From the NCBI GenBank assembly GCA_963823565.1, contig CAWGLR010000002.1, positions 1 to 64,000 on the forward strand: 64,000 nucleotides of DNA, written 5' to 3'. The notes under the pieces are model-generated. The model was not told the DNA's origin. It did not search any database and was given only the letters and a program-made list of their open reading frames with translations. How positions within the stretch are numbered: the first letter of the stretch is position 1; every line of letters starts with the position of its first letter. This document shows positions 53,627 to 61,603 of the stretch, one piece after another. The position numbers and the translations under genes are program-made. Source of the DNA: RHKX01 sp963823565. GTDB lineage: Bacteria; Actinomycetota; Thermoleophilia; Solirubrobacterales; 70-9.

Positions 53627-54661
53627 TTGAGTGAAGCGCCCAGAGCACTGATCACCGGAATCACGGGCCAGGACGGCTCCTACCTCGCCGAGCAGCTCCT
53701 CGAGGACGGCTACATCGTGCACGGGGTCGTTCGACGCTCGTCCTCGTTCAACACCGTTCGCATCGACCATCTGTACCGCGACCGGCACGAGCAGGGCGTG
53801 CGGATCTTCACCCACCACGGAGACCTCGGCGATCCCGTGGCCCTGACTCGGCTGATCTACGAGATCGCCCCGACCGAGATCTACAACCTCGGGGCCCAGA
53901 CCCACGTCAAGGTGTCATTCGAGATCCCGGCGGAGACGTTCGACATCACGGGCGCCGGAACCTTGCACATCCTCGAGGCGATCCGCGCCTCCGGCGTCGA
54001 CGCCCGGATCTATCAGGCGGGCTCGTCGGAGATGTTCGGCGCGACACCGCCGCCGCAGTCAGAGACCTCCCCGTTCCACCCGCGGTCGCCGTATGCGGTG
54101 TCGAAGCTCGCGGCTCATTGGATGGCAGTGAACTACAGGGAGGCCTATGGGATGCACATCTCCAACGGCATCCTCTTCAACCACGAGTCACCGCGGCGCG
54201 GCGAGACGTTCGTCACCCGCAAGATCACGAGGGCCGTCGCTCGGATCCGCGCCGGCCTGCAGGAGACGCTCTACCTCGGCAACCTCGACGCGGCCCGCGA
54301 CTGGGGCTATGCGCCCGACTTCACGCGCGGCATGCGGATGATCCTCGCCCACCCGACTCCCGGCGACTGGGTGCTCGCCACCGGCGAAATGCACACGGTC
54401 CGCGAGTTCTGCGACCTGGCGTTCGAGTTCGGCGGCCTCGGCGCCGCGGAGCCGTACATCCAGGTCGATCCTCGTTACTTCCGCCCGGCGGAGGTCGACG
54501 CGCTGCAGGGAGACGCCACGAAGGCGCGGGAGGAGCTGGGCTGGGCCCCTACGGTCGACTTCGAGGAGCTGGTCGGGGTCATGGTCGAGGCCGACATCAA
54601 GGAGCTCGACGATCAGCTCAGCGGCCGCGTGACCCGCTACAGCCACGAGGGAACCGGATGA
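53627..54661 (+). CDS. gmd: GDP-mannose 4,6-dehydratase
   Basis: Converts GDP-mannose to GDP-4-keto-6-deoxymannose; 344 aa. The NADP motif is TGITGQDGSYLAE (~10-22), then VRRSSSFNT. The catalytic residues lie in AGSSEMFG and SPYAVSKLAAHW, and NHESPRRGETFVTRKIT is Gmd-specific. The start is a TTG at 53627, with a TAGGAT box (53605-53610) 16 nt upstream and GAGG between. First gene of a five-gene, overlapping operon for a deoxy-sugar glycan. Confidence 0.92.
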   Translation: MSEAPRALITGITGQDGSYLAEQLLEDGYIVHGVVRRSSSFNTVRIDHLYRDRHEQGVRIFTHHGDLGDPVALTRLIYEIAPTEIYNLGAQTHVKVSFEIPAETFDITGAGTLHILEAIRASGVDARIYQAGSSEMFGATPPPQSETSPFHPRSPYAVSKLAAHWMAVNYREAYGMHISNGILFNHESPRRGETFVTRKITRAVARIRAGLQETLYLGNLDAARDWGYAPDFTRGMRMILAHPTPGDWVLATGEMHTVREFCDLAFEFGGLGAAEPYIQVDPRYFRPAEVDALQGDATKAREELGWAPTVDFEELVGVMVEADIKELDDQLSGRVTRYSHEGTG

Positions 54662-55623
54662 GCGCCGGCATCACCGGTGGGGCTGACCCGGATCCTCGGT
54701 TCTGGGAGGGCAAGGCGACCACCGTCACCGGGGGCGCCGGGTTCCTGGGCAAGGCCGTGGTGGCCGAGCTGGAGGCACTCGAAGCCGACGTCAGGATCGT
54801 TCGGTCGTCCGAGCACGACCTGCGGGAGAAGGACGCGGCGTTCTCAGCCCTGGACGGAGCCGAGATCGTCATTCACCTGGCGGCTCGCGTCGGGGGCATC
54901 GGCTTCAACCGCCGCAACCCGGCACCGCTGGCGTACGACAACCTGACGATGGGAGCGAACGTATTCGAGGCATCCCGTCAGCTCGGCGTGAGCAAGCTCG
55001 TGGCCGCCTGTTCGGTATGTGCGTACCCCTTGCACACCGCGGTCCCGTTCCGCGAGGAGGCGATCTGGGACGGCTACCCGGAGCCCTCGAACGCGCCCTA
55101 CGGGCTCGCGAAGAAGATGCTTCTCGTTCTCAGCGACACCTATCGGCGCCAATACGGCTTCGACAGTTGCGCGCCGGTGATCGCCAACCTCTACGGGCCG
55201 GGCGACAACTTCGACCTAGAGGACTCCCACGTAATCGCGGCGATGATCCGCAAGTTCTGCGAGGCGCAGGACCAGGGACTCGCGACGGTGACCCTCTGGG
55301 GCTCCGGCAACCCGTCGCGTGAGTTCCTCCACGTGACCGACGCAGCCCGGGGACTCGTGCTCAGTGCCGAGCGGCTCGAGACCTCCGAGCCGGTCAACCT
55401 CGGGGTCGGTCGCGAGACCTCGATCCGGGGGCTGGCGGAGCTGATCGCGAGAGCCTCGGGGTTCGAGGGCGAGGTCGTCTGGGACACCACGCGGCCCGAC
55501 GGCCAGCTCAGGCGATGCCTGGACGTCTCCAAGGCGCGCGAGCTGATCGGGTTCCAGGCGTCGGTACCCCTGGAGGACGGCATCGAGGAAACCGTCCGCT
55601 GGTTCCGCGGCCTGCCGGGCTAG
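54658..55623 (+). CDS. NAD-dependent epimerase/dehydratase, GDP-L-fucose synthase-like
   Basis: 321 aa. The Rossmann motif is TVTGGAGFLGKAV, then HLAARVGGIGFNRRNPA, which is typical of Fcl/WcaG. The catalytic Ser is in ACSVCAYPL (Ser-Val-Cys), the Tyr-Lys pair in APYGLAKKML, and NLYGPGDNFD follows. ATG overlaps the gmd stop. Following gmd, the natural product is GDP-L-fucose or a related 6-deoxyhexose. Fcl proteins are usually close to 310 aa, so the length fits. Confidence 0.85.
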   Translation: MSAGITGGADPDPRFWEGKATTVTGGAGFLGKAVVAELEALEADVRIVRSSEHDLREKDAAFSALDGAEIVIHLAARVGGIGFNRRNPAPLAYDNLTMGANVFEASRQLGVSKLVAACSVCAYPLHTAVPFREEAIWDGYPEPSNAPYGLAKKMLLVLSDTYRRQYGFDSCAPVIANLYGPGDNFDLEDSHVIAAMIRKFCEAQDQGLATVTLWGSGNPSREFLHVTDAARGLVLSAERLETSEPVNLGVGRETSIRGLAELIARASGFEGEVVWDTTRPDGQLRRCLDVSKARELIGFQASVPLEDGIEETVRWFRGLPG

Positions 55624-55658
55624 GCACCAACCCCGAACCCACATTAGGATGGTCCCGA

Positions 55659-57107
55659 ATGGGGCCGCAGGGACCGAGGGGGCAGCCGATCGACGCCCGC
55701 TACGAGGGGATATCGACAGCCTTCGACCGCTTCGCGGAGGAGGCCGACGCCTGGGCGGTCAAGACTGACGGCTACCACGGGCTGATCACGAGCGTCTACG
55801 ACGCTTTGGTGCCGAAGGGCATGCGAGTGCTCGAAATCGGCTGCGGGCGGGGTGACCTGCTGGCCGCCATGGACCCCTCCCGCGGAGTCGGGGTCGACGT
55901 CAGCGAGCGAATGATCGAGGCCGCCCACGCTCGCCATCCCTCCCTCGAGTTCGTCCACGCGTCAGGGGAGTCGATCGCTCTCGGCGAGACGTTCGACTAC
56001 GTGATCCTCTCCGACCTCGTTCCCTATGTGGACGACCTGCAGAAGCTCTTCGACGTGGTCGGCGAGCACTGCCATGCGCGGTCGCGGGTGATCGTCAACA
56101 CCTACTCGAACGTCTGGCGGGGACCGCTCTGGCTGCTCGCCCTGCTCGGTATGCGCCCGCACCGCCCAATCCGCAACTGGGTCAGCCCCCGGGACCTGAC
56201 CGACCTCTTCGAGCTGGCGGGATTCGACGTGATCACATCCCGCAAGGAGATTCTCCTGCCGGTGAGGGGGCGACTGGCCGGGTTCGTCAACGGAGCCCTC
56301 GCACGCCTGCCGGGAGTGAGGCAGCTCGCCCTCACCGACTGGCAGATCGCCCGGCCGGCGCCGAGGTCCAAGCCGCAGGCCGGGGTGACGGTTGTCGTCC
56401 CCTGCCGGAACGAGGCCGGCGCGATCGAGTCGATCGTCGAACGCGTGCCGTCACTGGGCAGCGGCACCGAGCTCCTCTTCATCGAGGGGGGCTCCACCGA
56501 CGAGACACAGGAGGCGATCCGGGAGGCGATCGAGCGACATCCCGAGCGGGACCTGCGACTCATGGTGCAGACGGGCAGGGGCAAGGCCAACGCTGTGCAC
56601 GAAGCCTTCGCCGAGGCGAAGCACGAGATCCTGATGATCCTCGACGCCGACCTCACGGTGGCGCCGGAGGATCTGCCGAAGTTCTATGAGGCGCTCGTAT
56701 CGGGGCGGGGCGAGATGATCAATGGGAGCCGGCTCGTGTACGGCATGGAGGAAGGTGCGATGCGGTTCCTCAACTTGATCGGCAACCGCGTGTTCGCCCT
56801 GATCCTCTCGGCGGTTCTGGGTCAGTACGTCAAGGACACGCTGTGCGGCACCAAGGCGCTGTATCGCGACGACTACCTGCGAATCGCGGCCCAGCAGGAC
56901 GAGGTCCCCGGAAAAGATCCTTTCGGGGACTTCGACCTGCTGATCGGAGCGTCCCTCGCCGGGCTGAAGATCCTCAACGTTCCGGTCCGCTATGGCGCCC
57001 GCTTCTACGGGGAGACGAACATCGACAGATTCTCCGGCGGCTCCCAGCTCGCGCGGCTCGCCGCCGGTGGATTCCAGCGGATCTGGATGTCTCCGGTTGA
57101 GCGCTGA
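55659..57107 (+). CDS. Fusion of a SAM methyltransferase and a family 2 glycosyltransferase
   Basis: 482 aa in two parts. Residues ~15-225 form a class I methyltransferase: VLEIGCGRGDLL (57-68), GVGVDVSERMIEAA, ILSDLVPYVDD. Residues ~243-480 form a GT2 domain: VTVVVPCRNEAGAIESIV, TDETQEAI, the metal motif ILDADLTVAPEDLPKFYEA in part, and NGSRLVYGMEEGAMRFLNL, as in dolichyl/polyprenyl-phosphate glycosyltransferases. No C-terminal membrane segments are clear. ATG at 55659 is 8 nt after TAGGAT (55645-55650), so it has its own leaderless promoter. The fusion suggests consecutive methylation and transfer of one lipid-linked sugar. Confidence 0.85.
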   Translation: MGPQGPRGQPIDARYEGISTAFDRFAEEADAWAVKTDGYHGLITSVYDALVPKGMRVLEIGCGRGDLLAAMDPSRGVGVDVSERMIEAAHARHPSLEFVHASGESIALGETFDYVILSDLVPYVDDLQKLFDVVGEHCHARSRVIVNTYSNVWRGPLWLLALLGMRPHRPIRNWVSPRDLTDLFELAGFDVITSRKEILLPVRGRLAGFVNGALARLPGVRQLALTDWQIARPAPRSKPQAGVTVVVPCRNEAGAIESIVERVPSLGSGTELLFIEGGSTDETQEAIREAIERHPERDLRLMVQTGRGKANAVHEAFAEAKHEILMILDADLTVAPEDLPKFYEALVSGRGEMINGSRLVYGMEEGAMRFLNLIGNRVFALILSAVLGQYVKDTLCGTKALYRDDYLRIAAQQDEVPGKDPFGDFDLLIGASLAGLKILNVPVRYGARFYGETNIDRFSGGSQLARLAAGGFQRIWMSPVER

Positions 57108-57843
57108 GGACTCCGACACGCTGGCGACGATCTCGGCCCAGCGTGAGGCATGGGAGGCGCGACCCCTCGTCCGCCGCCTCTACACGAGCTGGTTCGAGCT
57201 GATTGTCGCGCGCCTTGCACCGGTGGACGGCCCGGTCGTGGAGATCGGCGCGGGCTCGGGTGGCTTCAAGGACTTCCTGCCGTCGGTCGTCGCAACGGAT
57301 GTCGTGCAGACGCCCTGGATCGACCGTGTAGCCGACGCCGAGCGGCTCCCGTTCGACGACGAGGAGCTCGCCGACATCGTCATGGTCGACGTGATGCACC
57401 ACCTCCCCCACCCCGCAGCCGCACTTTCGGAATGGACCCGGGCCCTCGCTCCGGGCGGGCGGGTGATCATGGTGGAGCCCTACTGCTCTCCGGTATCGGG
57501 GCTGTTCTATCGCCACCTGCATCACGAGGGCGCGGACCCGAACGTCGACCTCGCCGGGCGGCAGGCGCAGTCGAGCGATGATCCATTCGATGCCAACAAC
57601 GCACTGCCGACGCTGCTGTTCTGGCGGCAGGCCCACCTGCTGAGCCGCTGGGCTCCGGCCCTGAGGATGGTCGAGCGGCGACGGTTCGGCTGGCTGGTCT
57701 ACCCGCTGTCGGGCGGCTTCACGAAAGCGCAGCTCCTCCCGTCCGGGCTGCTGGGCCCCGCCTCGGCCTTGGAGCGAGCCCTTGCGCCGCTGCTGAACCG
57801 CCTCATGGCCTTTCGCTGCCTGATCGTCCTCGAACGCCGGTGA
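57097..57843 (+). CDS. Class I SAM-dependent methyltransferase
   Basis: 248 aa from a TTG that overlaps the preceding gene by 11 bp; no ATG or GTG precedes the homology. Motif I is VVEIGAGSGGFKDF (~46-59), and VATDVVQTPWIDRVADAERL and IVMVDVMHHLPHPAAALSEW give the Methyltransf_11 pattern. The C-terminal part has an AAALSEWTRALAPGG helix and a longer hydrophobic tail. The role is probably modification of the same glycan; a quinone methyltransferase is less likely here. Confidence 0.8.
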   Translation: MSAEDSDTLATISAQREAWEARPLVRRLYTSWFELIVARLAPVDGPVVEIGAGSGGFKDFLPSVVATDVVQTPWIDRVADAERLPFDDEELADIVMVDVMHHLPHPAAALSEWTRALAPGGRVIMVEPYCSPVSGLFYRHLHHEGADPNVDLAGRQAQSSDDPFDANNALPTLLFWRQAHLLSRWAPALRMVERRRFGWLVYPLSGGFTKAQLLPSGLLGPASALERALAPLLNRLMAFRCLIVLERR

Positions 57844-59354
57844 CGGGACCCGAGGGAATGGCCGTGGGGGAGCGCCGCGGCAGAGCCGCCGTAGCCGCCG
57901 ACCGGACGCGCTCGTTCGTGTCGCGGGTCGTCGGCGGCGACGCTCGCGGCTGGGTGGTGGCGTTTCTGCTGATCTCGCTGGCGGCCCGACTCTCGATGCT
58001 CTTCAACGACTTCTCGACCTCCGGTGACCCCGACTCAGTCGAATACCGGTTCATCGCCGACAGCTTCCTGCACGGCGACTGGTTCGACGGCACGGACATG
58101 CGCCGCACGGTCGGCTACCCGTTGTTCATCGCCCCCCTGAGCCTGCTGCCCGGTCCGACGATCAACGCGGTCGTCCTCTGCCAGCACCTGATGGGCATCG
58201 CGCTCGTTCCGATCGCCTTCCTGATCACCGATCGCTACTTCGGGCGGGTGCCGGCGCTGCTGACGGGCCTTGTGATGGCGCTCTCGCCCTCCATGTTGCT
58301 CGTCGAGCACCACGTCCTGCCGGATTTCCTGTTCATGGTCGCCGTGCTCGCGGGAGCGGTTGCATTGATCGAGGCGGCCGTCGATGAGCGGCCGTCGCTA
58401 CGGCGCCTGGTGATCGCCGGCGTCCTCTTCGGGCTGGCGGCCTACGTCAAGCCGAATGGGCAGGTCATCCTGGCGGTGGCACCCCTGGTCCTCGCCTTCT
58501 CGACGCGCTCGCTCCGGGAAACCCTGCGGGGCTCGGCCGTCGTGGCGATCGCGATGGTGGCCGTCATCCTCCCATGGCTCGCCTACAACCAGGTCGAGCA
58601 CGGGCATCCGATCATGAGCGCCCAGGGTGGCCAGTCGCTCTGGTTGCGCGTGTTCGACGAGGACCACTTCGAGATCCCCACCGACACCCCCGACGGCGTC
58701 CTCGCGAAGCAGGCGTACGACGAATACCTCGCCGAGGAGATGCCCGGAGACCGGACCACCGAGAGCTATGGCCCGGTGTATGAAGCGTTCAAGGACCGCG
58801 GTGAGTCGACCTATGAGGTCAACCGGATCATGGGCGAGTTGGCGCTCGAGGCGATCAAGCGCGATCCGGTCGAGTACCTGCACGGAACCGCCGATAACGT
58901 CGAGCAGTACGCGGAGTTCAACCACGAATACGTTGACGACGAGGGGGCGCTCTATTACGGCAATCTCGACTCCGAGATCACCTCGTTGCGCGGTGCGGAT
59001 GCCGTCTACGACGCTGCGGGAAAGATCTCGAGGACCCTGGGCGGACTCCTCTGGCTCGTATCCCTCGCGGGCCTGGCCTCCTTACTGCTTCCGTGGACGG
59101 GGCCCCGGCGGCAGCGCGTTGCCGCTGTCGCCCTTCTCACGACGTGGATGGTCCTGGCGGTTGGCGGGTCGCTCACCAACTACGTCGAGGCCCGCTTCGC
59201 AGCTCAGGTGGCACCGCTGCAGTGGATGCTGACGACGACGGCGGCCTGGCTGGTCATCCGAGCCCTCGCCTCCACCGTCCGCCCCCCACCTCGCTCCGAG
59301 CCCACGGTAGGTTCTGCAACCGGGTCTCCGCCCGCCCAGGGAATGCGGCCCTAG
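57840..59354 (+). CDS. Membrane glycosyltransferase, GT39/ArnT-like
   Basis: 504 aa from a GTG overlapping the previous stop (GTGA). An N-terminal membrane segment is followed by a loop with DPDSVEYRFIADSFLHGDWF in part (the acidic DxxxY region typical of GT-C enzymes) and eight or more further segments. A C-terminal extracytoplasmic domain (~270-390) contains the YEVNRIMGELALEAIKRDP helix. It belongs to the dolichyl-phosphate-mannose/ArnT-type superfamily, which transfers sugars from polyprenyl carriers. That fits the lipid-linked sugar made by the upstream genes. It ends overlapping the convergent Rrf2 gene. Confidence 0.8.
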   Translation: MTGPEGMAVGERRGRAAVAADRTRSFVSRVVGGDARGWVVAFLLISLAARLSMLFNDFSTSGDPDSVEYRFIADSFLHGDWFDGTDMRRTVGYPLFIAPLSLLPGPTINAVVLCQHLMGIALVPIAFLITDRYFGRVPALLTGLVMALSPSMLLVEHHVLPDFLFMVAVLAGAVALIEAAVDERPSLRRLVIAGVLFGLAAYVKPNGQVILAVAPLVLAFSTRSLRETLRGSAVVAIAMVAVILPWLAYNQVEHGHPIMSAQGGQSLWLRVFDEDHFEIPTDTPDGVLAKQAYDEYLAEEMPGDRTTESYGPVYEAFKDRGESTYEVNRIMGELALEAIKRDPVEYLHGTADNVEQYAEFNHEYVDDEGALYYGNLDSEITSLRGADAVYDAAGKISRTLGGLLWLVSLAGLASLLLPWTGPRRQRVAAVALLTTWMVLAVGGSLTNYVEARFAAQVAPLQWMLTTTAAWLVIRALASTVRPPPRSEPTVGSATGSPPAQGMRP

Positions 59355-59749
59355 ATGTAGTACATCCCGGCGCCGCGCTCGGCGTCCTCGCGAGCGGCGA
59401 CGTCGGCGATCGTGGCGCGGGAGAAGACGCTGCGGAGGGCCTCGACGCCGTCGGCCCAGATGCCACCGGCCTCCTTGCCCTCCTCGCCGACGACGCCGTC
59501 GAGTGCCTGGACGACCTCGAGGACGGTGATCTCCTCGGGCGGGCGGGCGAGGCGGTAGCCGCCCTTGACGCCGCGCTGGGAGACGAGGAGGCCGGCGCGG
59601 CGGAGGGTCGAGAAGAGCTGCTCGAGGAACTGGACGGGGATGTCGCGACGCTCGGCGACCGTGGCGATCGGGACGGGATCGCCGGTGCCGCGGGCGAGCT
59701 CGGCCATGCCGACGACCGCGTAGCGGGACTTGGCGGTGACCGAGATCAA
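59351..59749 (-). CDS. Rrf2-family transcriptional regulator
   Basis: 132 aa. The winged helix begins VTAKSRYAVVGMAEL and continues with IPVQFLEQLFSTLRRAGLLVSQRG and GGYRLARPPEEITVLEVVQA, the Rrf2 hallmark. There is no cysteine anywhere, so this is not a [2Fe-2S] IscR/NsrR-type sensor; it is closer to CymR-like members. The TTG start is 8 nt after TACAAA (59758-59763), consistent with a leaderless message. CymR-type proteins act with CysK on cysteine metabolism in other bacteria, and cysK is 8 kb away. Any link is speculation. Confidence 0.85.
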   Translation of the reverse strand: MISVTAKSRYAVVGMAELARGTGDPVPIATVAERRDIPVQFLEQLFSTLRRAGLLVSQRGVKGGYRLARPPEEITVLEVVQALDGVVGEEGKEAGGIWADGVEALRSVFSRATIADVAAREDAERGAGMYYI

Positions 59750-59832
59750 GGGCCACGTTTGTATCGGATCGACCGGCGCGTGAAAGCAATACGATCGCCC
59801 GCGGTACGTCGTCCGGAGGGAGGAGGAAACGG

Positions 59833-60447
59833 ATGAGCGCTGAGCGCTGCTGCATGATCATCGATGCCCGCCCGCTCGTCCGGATCGGGATCCGCCGCGA
59901 GCTCGGCCCCGCTTGGGACTTCGAGGAGCTCGACGACGGCCGCGGCGCGGTCGAGACGCTGACCAGCGTCGGCAACATCGACGTCGCGATCGTCGAGATG
60001 CGCGGCGCCGAGCGCGGGGCGCCCTCAGGCCCGGCGACGATCCGCGAGCTTCTCCACCACGAGCCCGGCCTCGGCGTCATCGCTCACGGCGGGCGCATCG
60101 AGCGCCACGCGGTCGGCGAGGCCCTCGCCGCGGGCGCCTCCGCCTACGTCTCCAAGCGCTCCCCCGCCGACACGATGCTCCACGCGGTCGAGGCGGTCAG
60201 CGACTTCAGGTCCTTCATCGACCCGCAGGTCCGTCCCGACGGGTTCGGGCCCCAGAAGATCACCCGCCGGCAGCGCGAGATCCTGCAGATGTTCGCGGAT
60301 GGCCACTCCACCGAGGTCGTCGCCGAGCGGCTCAGCCTCAGCACCGAGACCGTGCGCACGCACGCGAAGGCGTGCCTCGGGCGCCTCGGGGCCCGCGACC
60401 GAGCCCACGCCGTGGCGATCGCCCTGCGCGGATCGCTGATCGACTGA
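59833..60447 (+). CDS. LuxR-type response regulator with atypical receiver
   Basis: 204 aa. The receiver-like N-terminus (~1-130) keeps the fold (MIIDARPLVRIGIRREL, ALAAGASAYVSKRSP with the conserved Lys), but the phosphoacceptor Asp is Glu in VAIVEMRG, the acidic pair at the start is reduced to one Asp, and the switch Thr is Ala. The LuxR helix-turn-helix (~140-200) is QREILQMFADGHSTEVVAERL then LSTETVRTHAKACLGRLG. It would not be phosphorylated in the usual way and may be constitutively active or allosteric. A normal GGAGGAGG precedes the ATG. It is divergent from the Rrf2 gene. Confidence 0.85.
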   Translation: MSAERCCMIIDARPLVRIGIRRELGPAWDFEELDDGRGAVETLTSVGNIDVAIVEMRGAERGAPSGPATIRELLHHEPGLGVIAHGGRIERHAVGEALAAGASAYVSKRSPADTMLHAVEAVSDFRSFIDPQVRPDGFGPQKITRRQREILQMFADGHSTEVVAERLSLSTETVRTHAKACLGRLGARDRAHAVAIALRGSLID

Positions 60448-60450
60448 GGA

Positions 60451-61524
60451 TTAGATCCAGCCGCGCTCGCGGGCGACCAGGACCGCCTGAGCGCGATCGG
60501 CGGCGCCGATCTTGCGGTAGACGTTGTGGAGGTGGGTCCGCACGGTGCTCGCCGACAGCCCCATCTCGCTGGCGATCTCCTTGTAGACCTTGCCCTCTGC
60601 GAGGCCGCGCAGCGCGTCGGCCTCGCGGCGGGAGAGCGGGCAGGGCTCGCCCCGCCGTTGCCGCGTTGCCCGCGCGTGCGGGTACTCGTAGACGAGCTGA
60701 TGCAGCTTCGACTCGGTGAGGCCGCACTCGTCCGCGCACTGCGCCATCGCGTCCGGGGAGACGACGTCGCCGGCGGCGTGATGGGCGACGAGGTCGCTGA
60801 GCCGGACGGCGGCGGCGAGGCCGGTCGCGGAGTCGGAGTGGTGGCGTTCGATCGCGCTGGCGATCACCGTCGGCAGCCCCCAGCGGCGGGCGAGGACACC
60901 CCCGACCAGCGTGTGGTCGATGCCGAGCTCCCGGCGCTCCGCCTTGGTCCGCTCCTCGGGGGTCTGCTGGCGCTCGCCGAGGATCTTCTCGTAGCCGGGG
61001 TAGAGCCGCATCAGCACGAGCTGGCCGATGTCGTGAAGCAGTGCCGCTGTCGCGAGCTCGTCGCGGCCGGGGATGTCGGCCAGGTCGGCCAGGCACTCGG
61101 ATGCATGGCGCGTCGCGATCGCGTGGCGCCGGAAGCGCTCGGGCAGGCGTGCCCAGCTCCCGGTCGGCTGAAAGAGGTCGTAGGTCGGCAAGGAGGCGGA
61201 GATCGCGCGGACGCCGGCCGGCGTCAGCGACTCGACCGCGTCGTGGATGTTGGAGATGCGGCCGCGCGGGCCACCGCCGTTGTTGGCGGCCTTCATCACC
61301 GCGATCGCTACCGCCGCGTCGGTCTCGACCAGCTCCGCGATCTCGCCGACCGACGGGCTCTCGTTGCTCGTCAGCTTGCCCATCCTGATCGTCGTCTCCG
61401 CGAGCGCGGGCAGGGTGTTGACGGCGTCGAACGCCGCCGCGAGCCGTTGCCCGCCCTTGCCCTGCGTAGGCGACGACGGCGCGGCCGTCGTCGTGGGCTT
61501 CTTGATCTTCTCCGCAGTCGCCAT
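60451..61524 (-). CDS. HDOD-domain protein with C-terminal LuxR helix-turn-helix
   Basis: 357 aa. A Thr/Pro-rich N-terminus is followed by an HDOD domain (~30-240): LPALAETTIRMGKL, VMKAANNGGGPRGRI, and LLHDIGQLVLMRLYPGYEKI where the HD pair survives. A LuxR HTH ends the protein (~290-355): LSRREADALRGLAEGKVYKE then LSASTVRTHLHNVYRKIGA. HDOD proteins are usually signalling adapters without phosphodiesterase activity, and a LuxR tail makes this a probable DNA-binding sensor. Its stop is 3 bp from the convergent response-regulator stop. ATG at 61524. Confidence 0.85.
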   Translation of the reverse strand: MATAEKIKKPTTTAAPSSPTQGKGGQRLAAAFDAVNTLPALAETTIRMGKLTSNESPSVGEIAELVETDAAVAIAVMKAANNGGGPRGRISNIHDAVESLTPAGVRAISASLPTYDLFQPTGSWARLPERFRRHAIATRHASECLADLADIPGRDELATAALLHDIGQLVLMRLYPGYEKILGERQQTPEERTKAERRELGIDHTLVGGVLARRWGLPTVIASAIERHHSDSATGLAAAVRLSDLVAHHAAGDVVSPDAMAQCADECGLTESKLHQLVYEYPHARATRQRRGEPCPLSRREADALRGLAEGKVYKEIASEMGLSASTVRTHLHNVYRKIGAADRAQAVLVARERGWI

Positions 61525-61603
61525 CAGTGCTGGAGGCGAGCGCTTCGGGTGAGTTGCCCCGCTCGCGCCTCGCACCCCTGATCGGCAGATGACCCCCCGG
61601 GCC

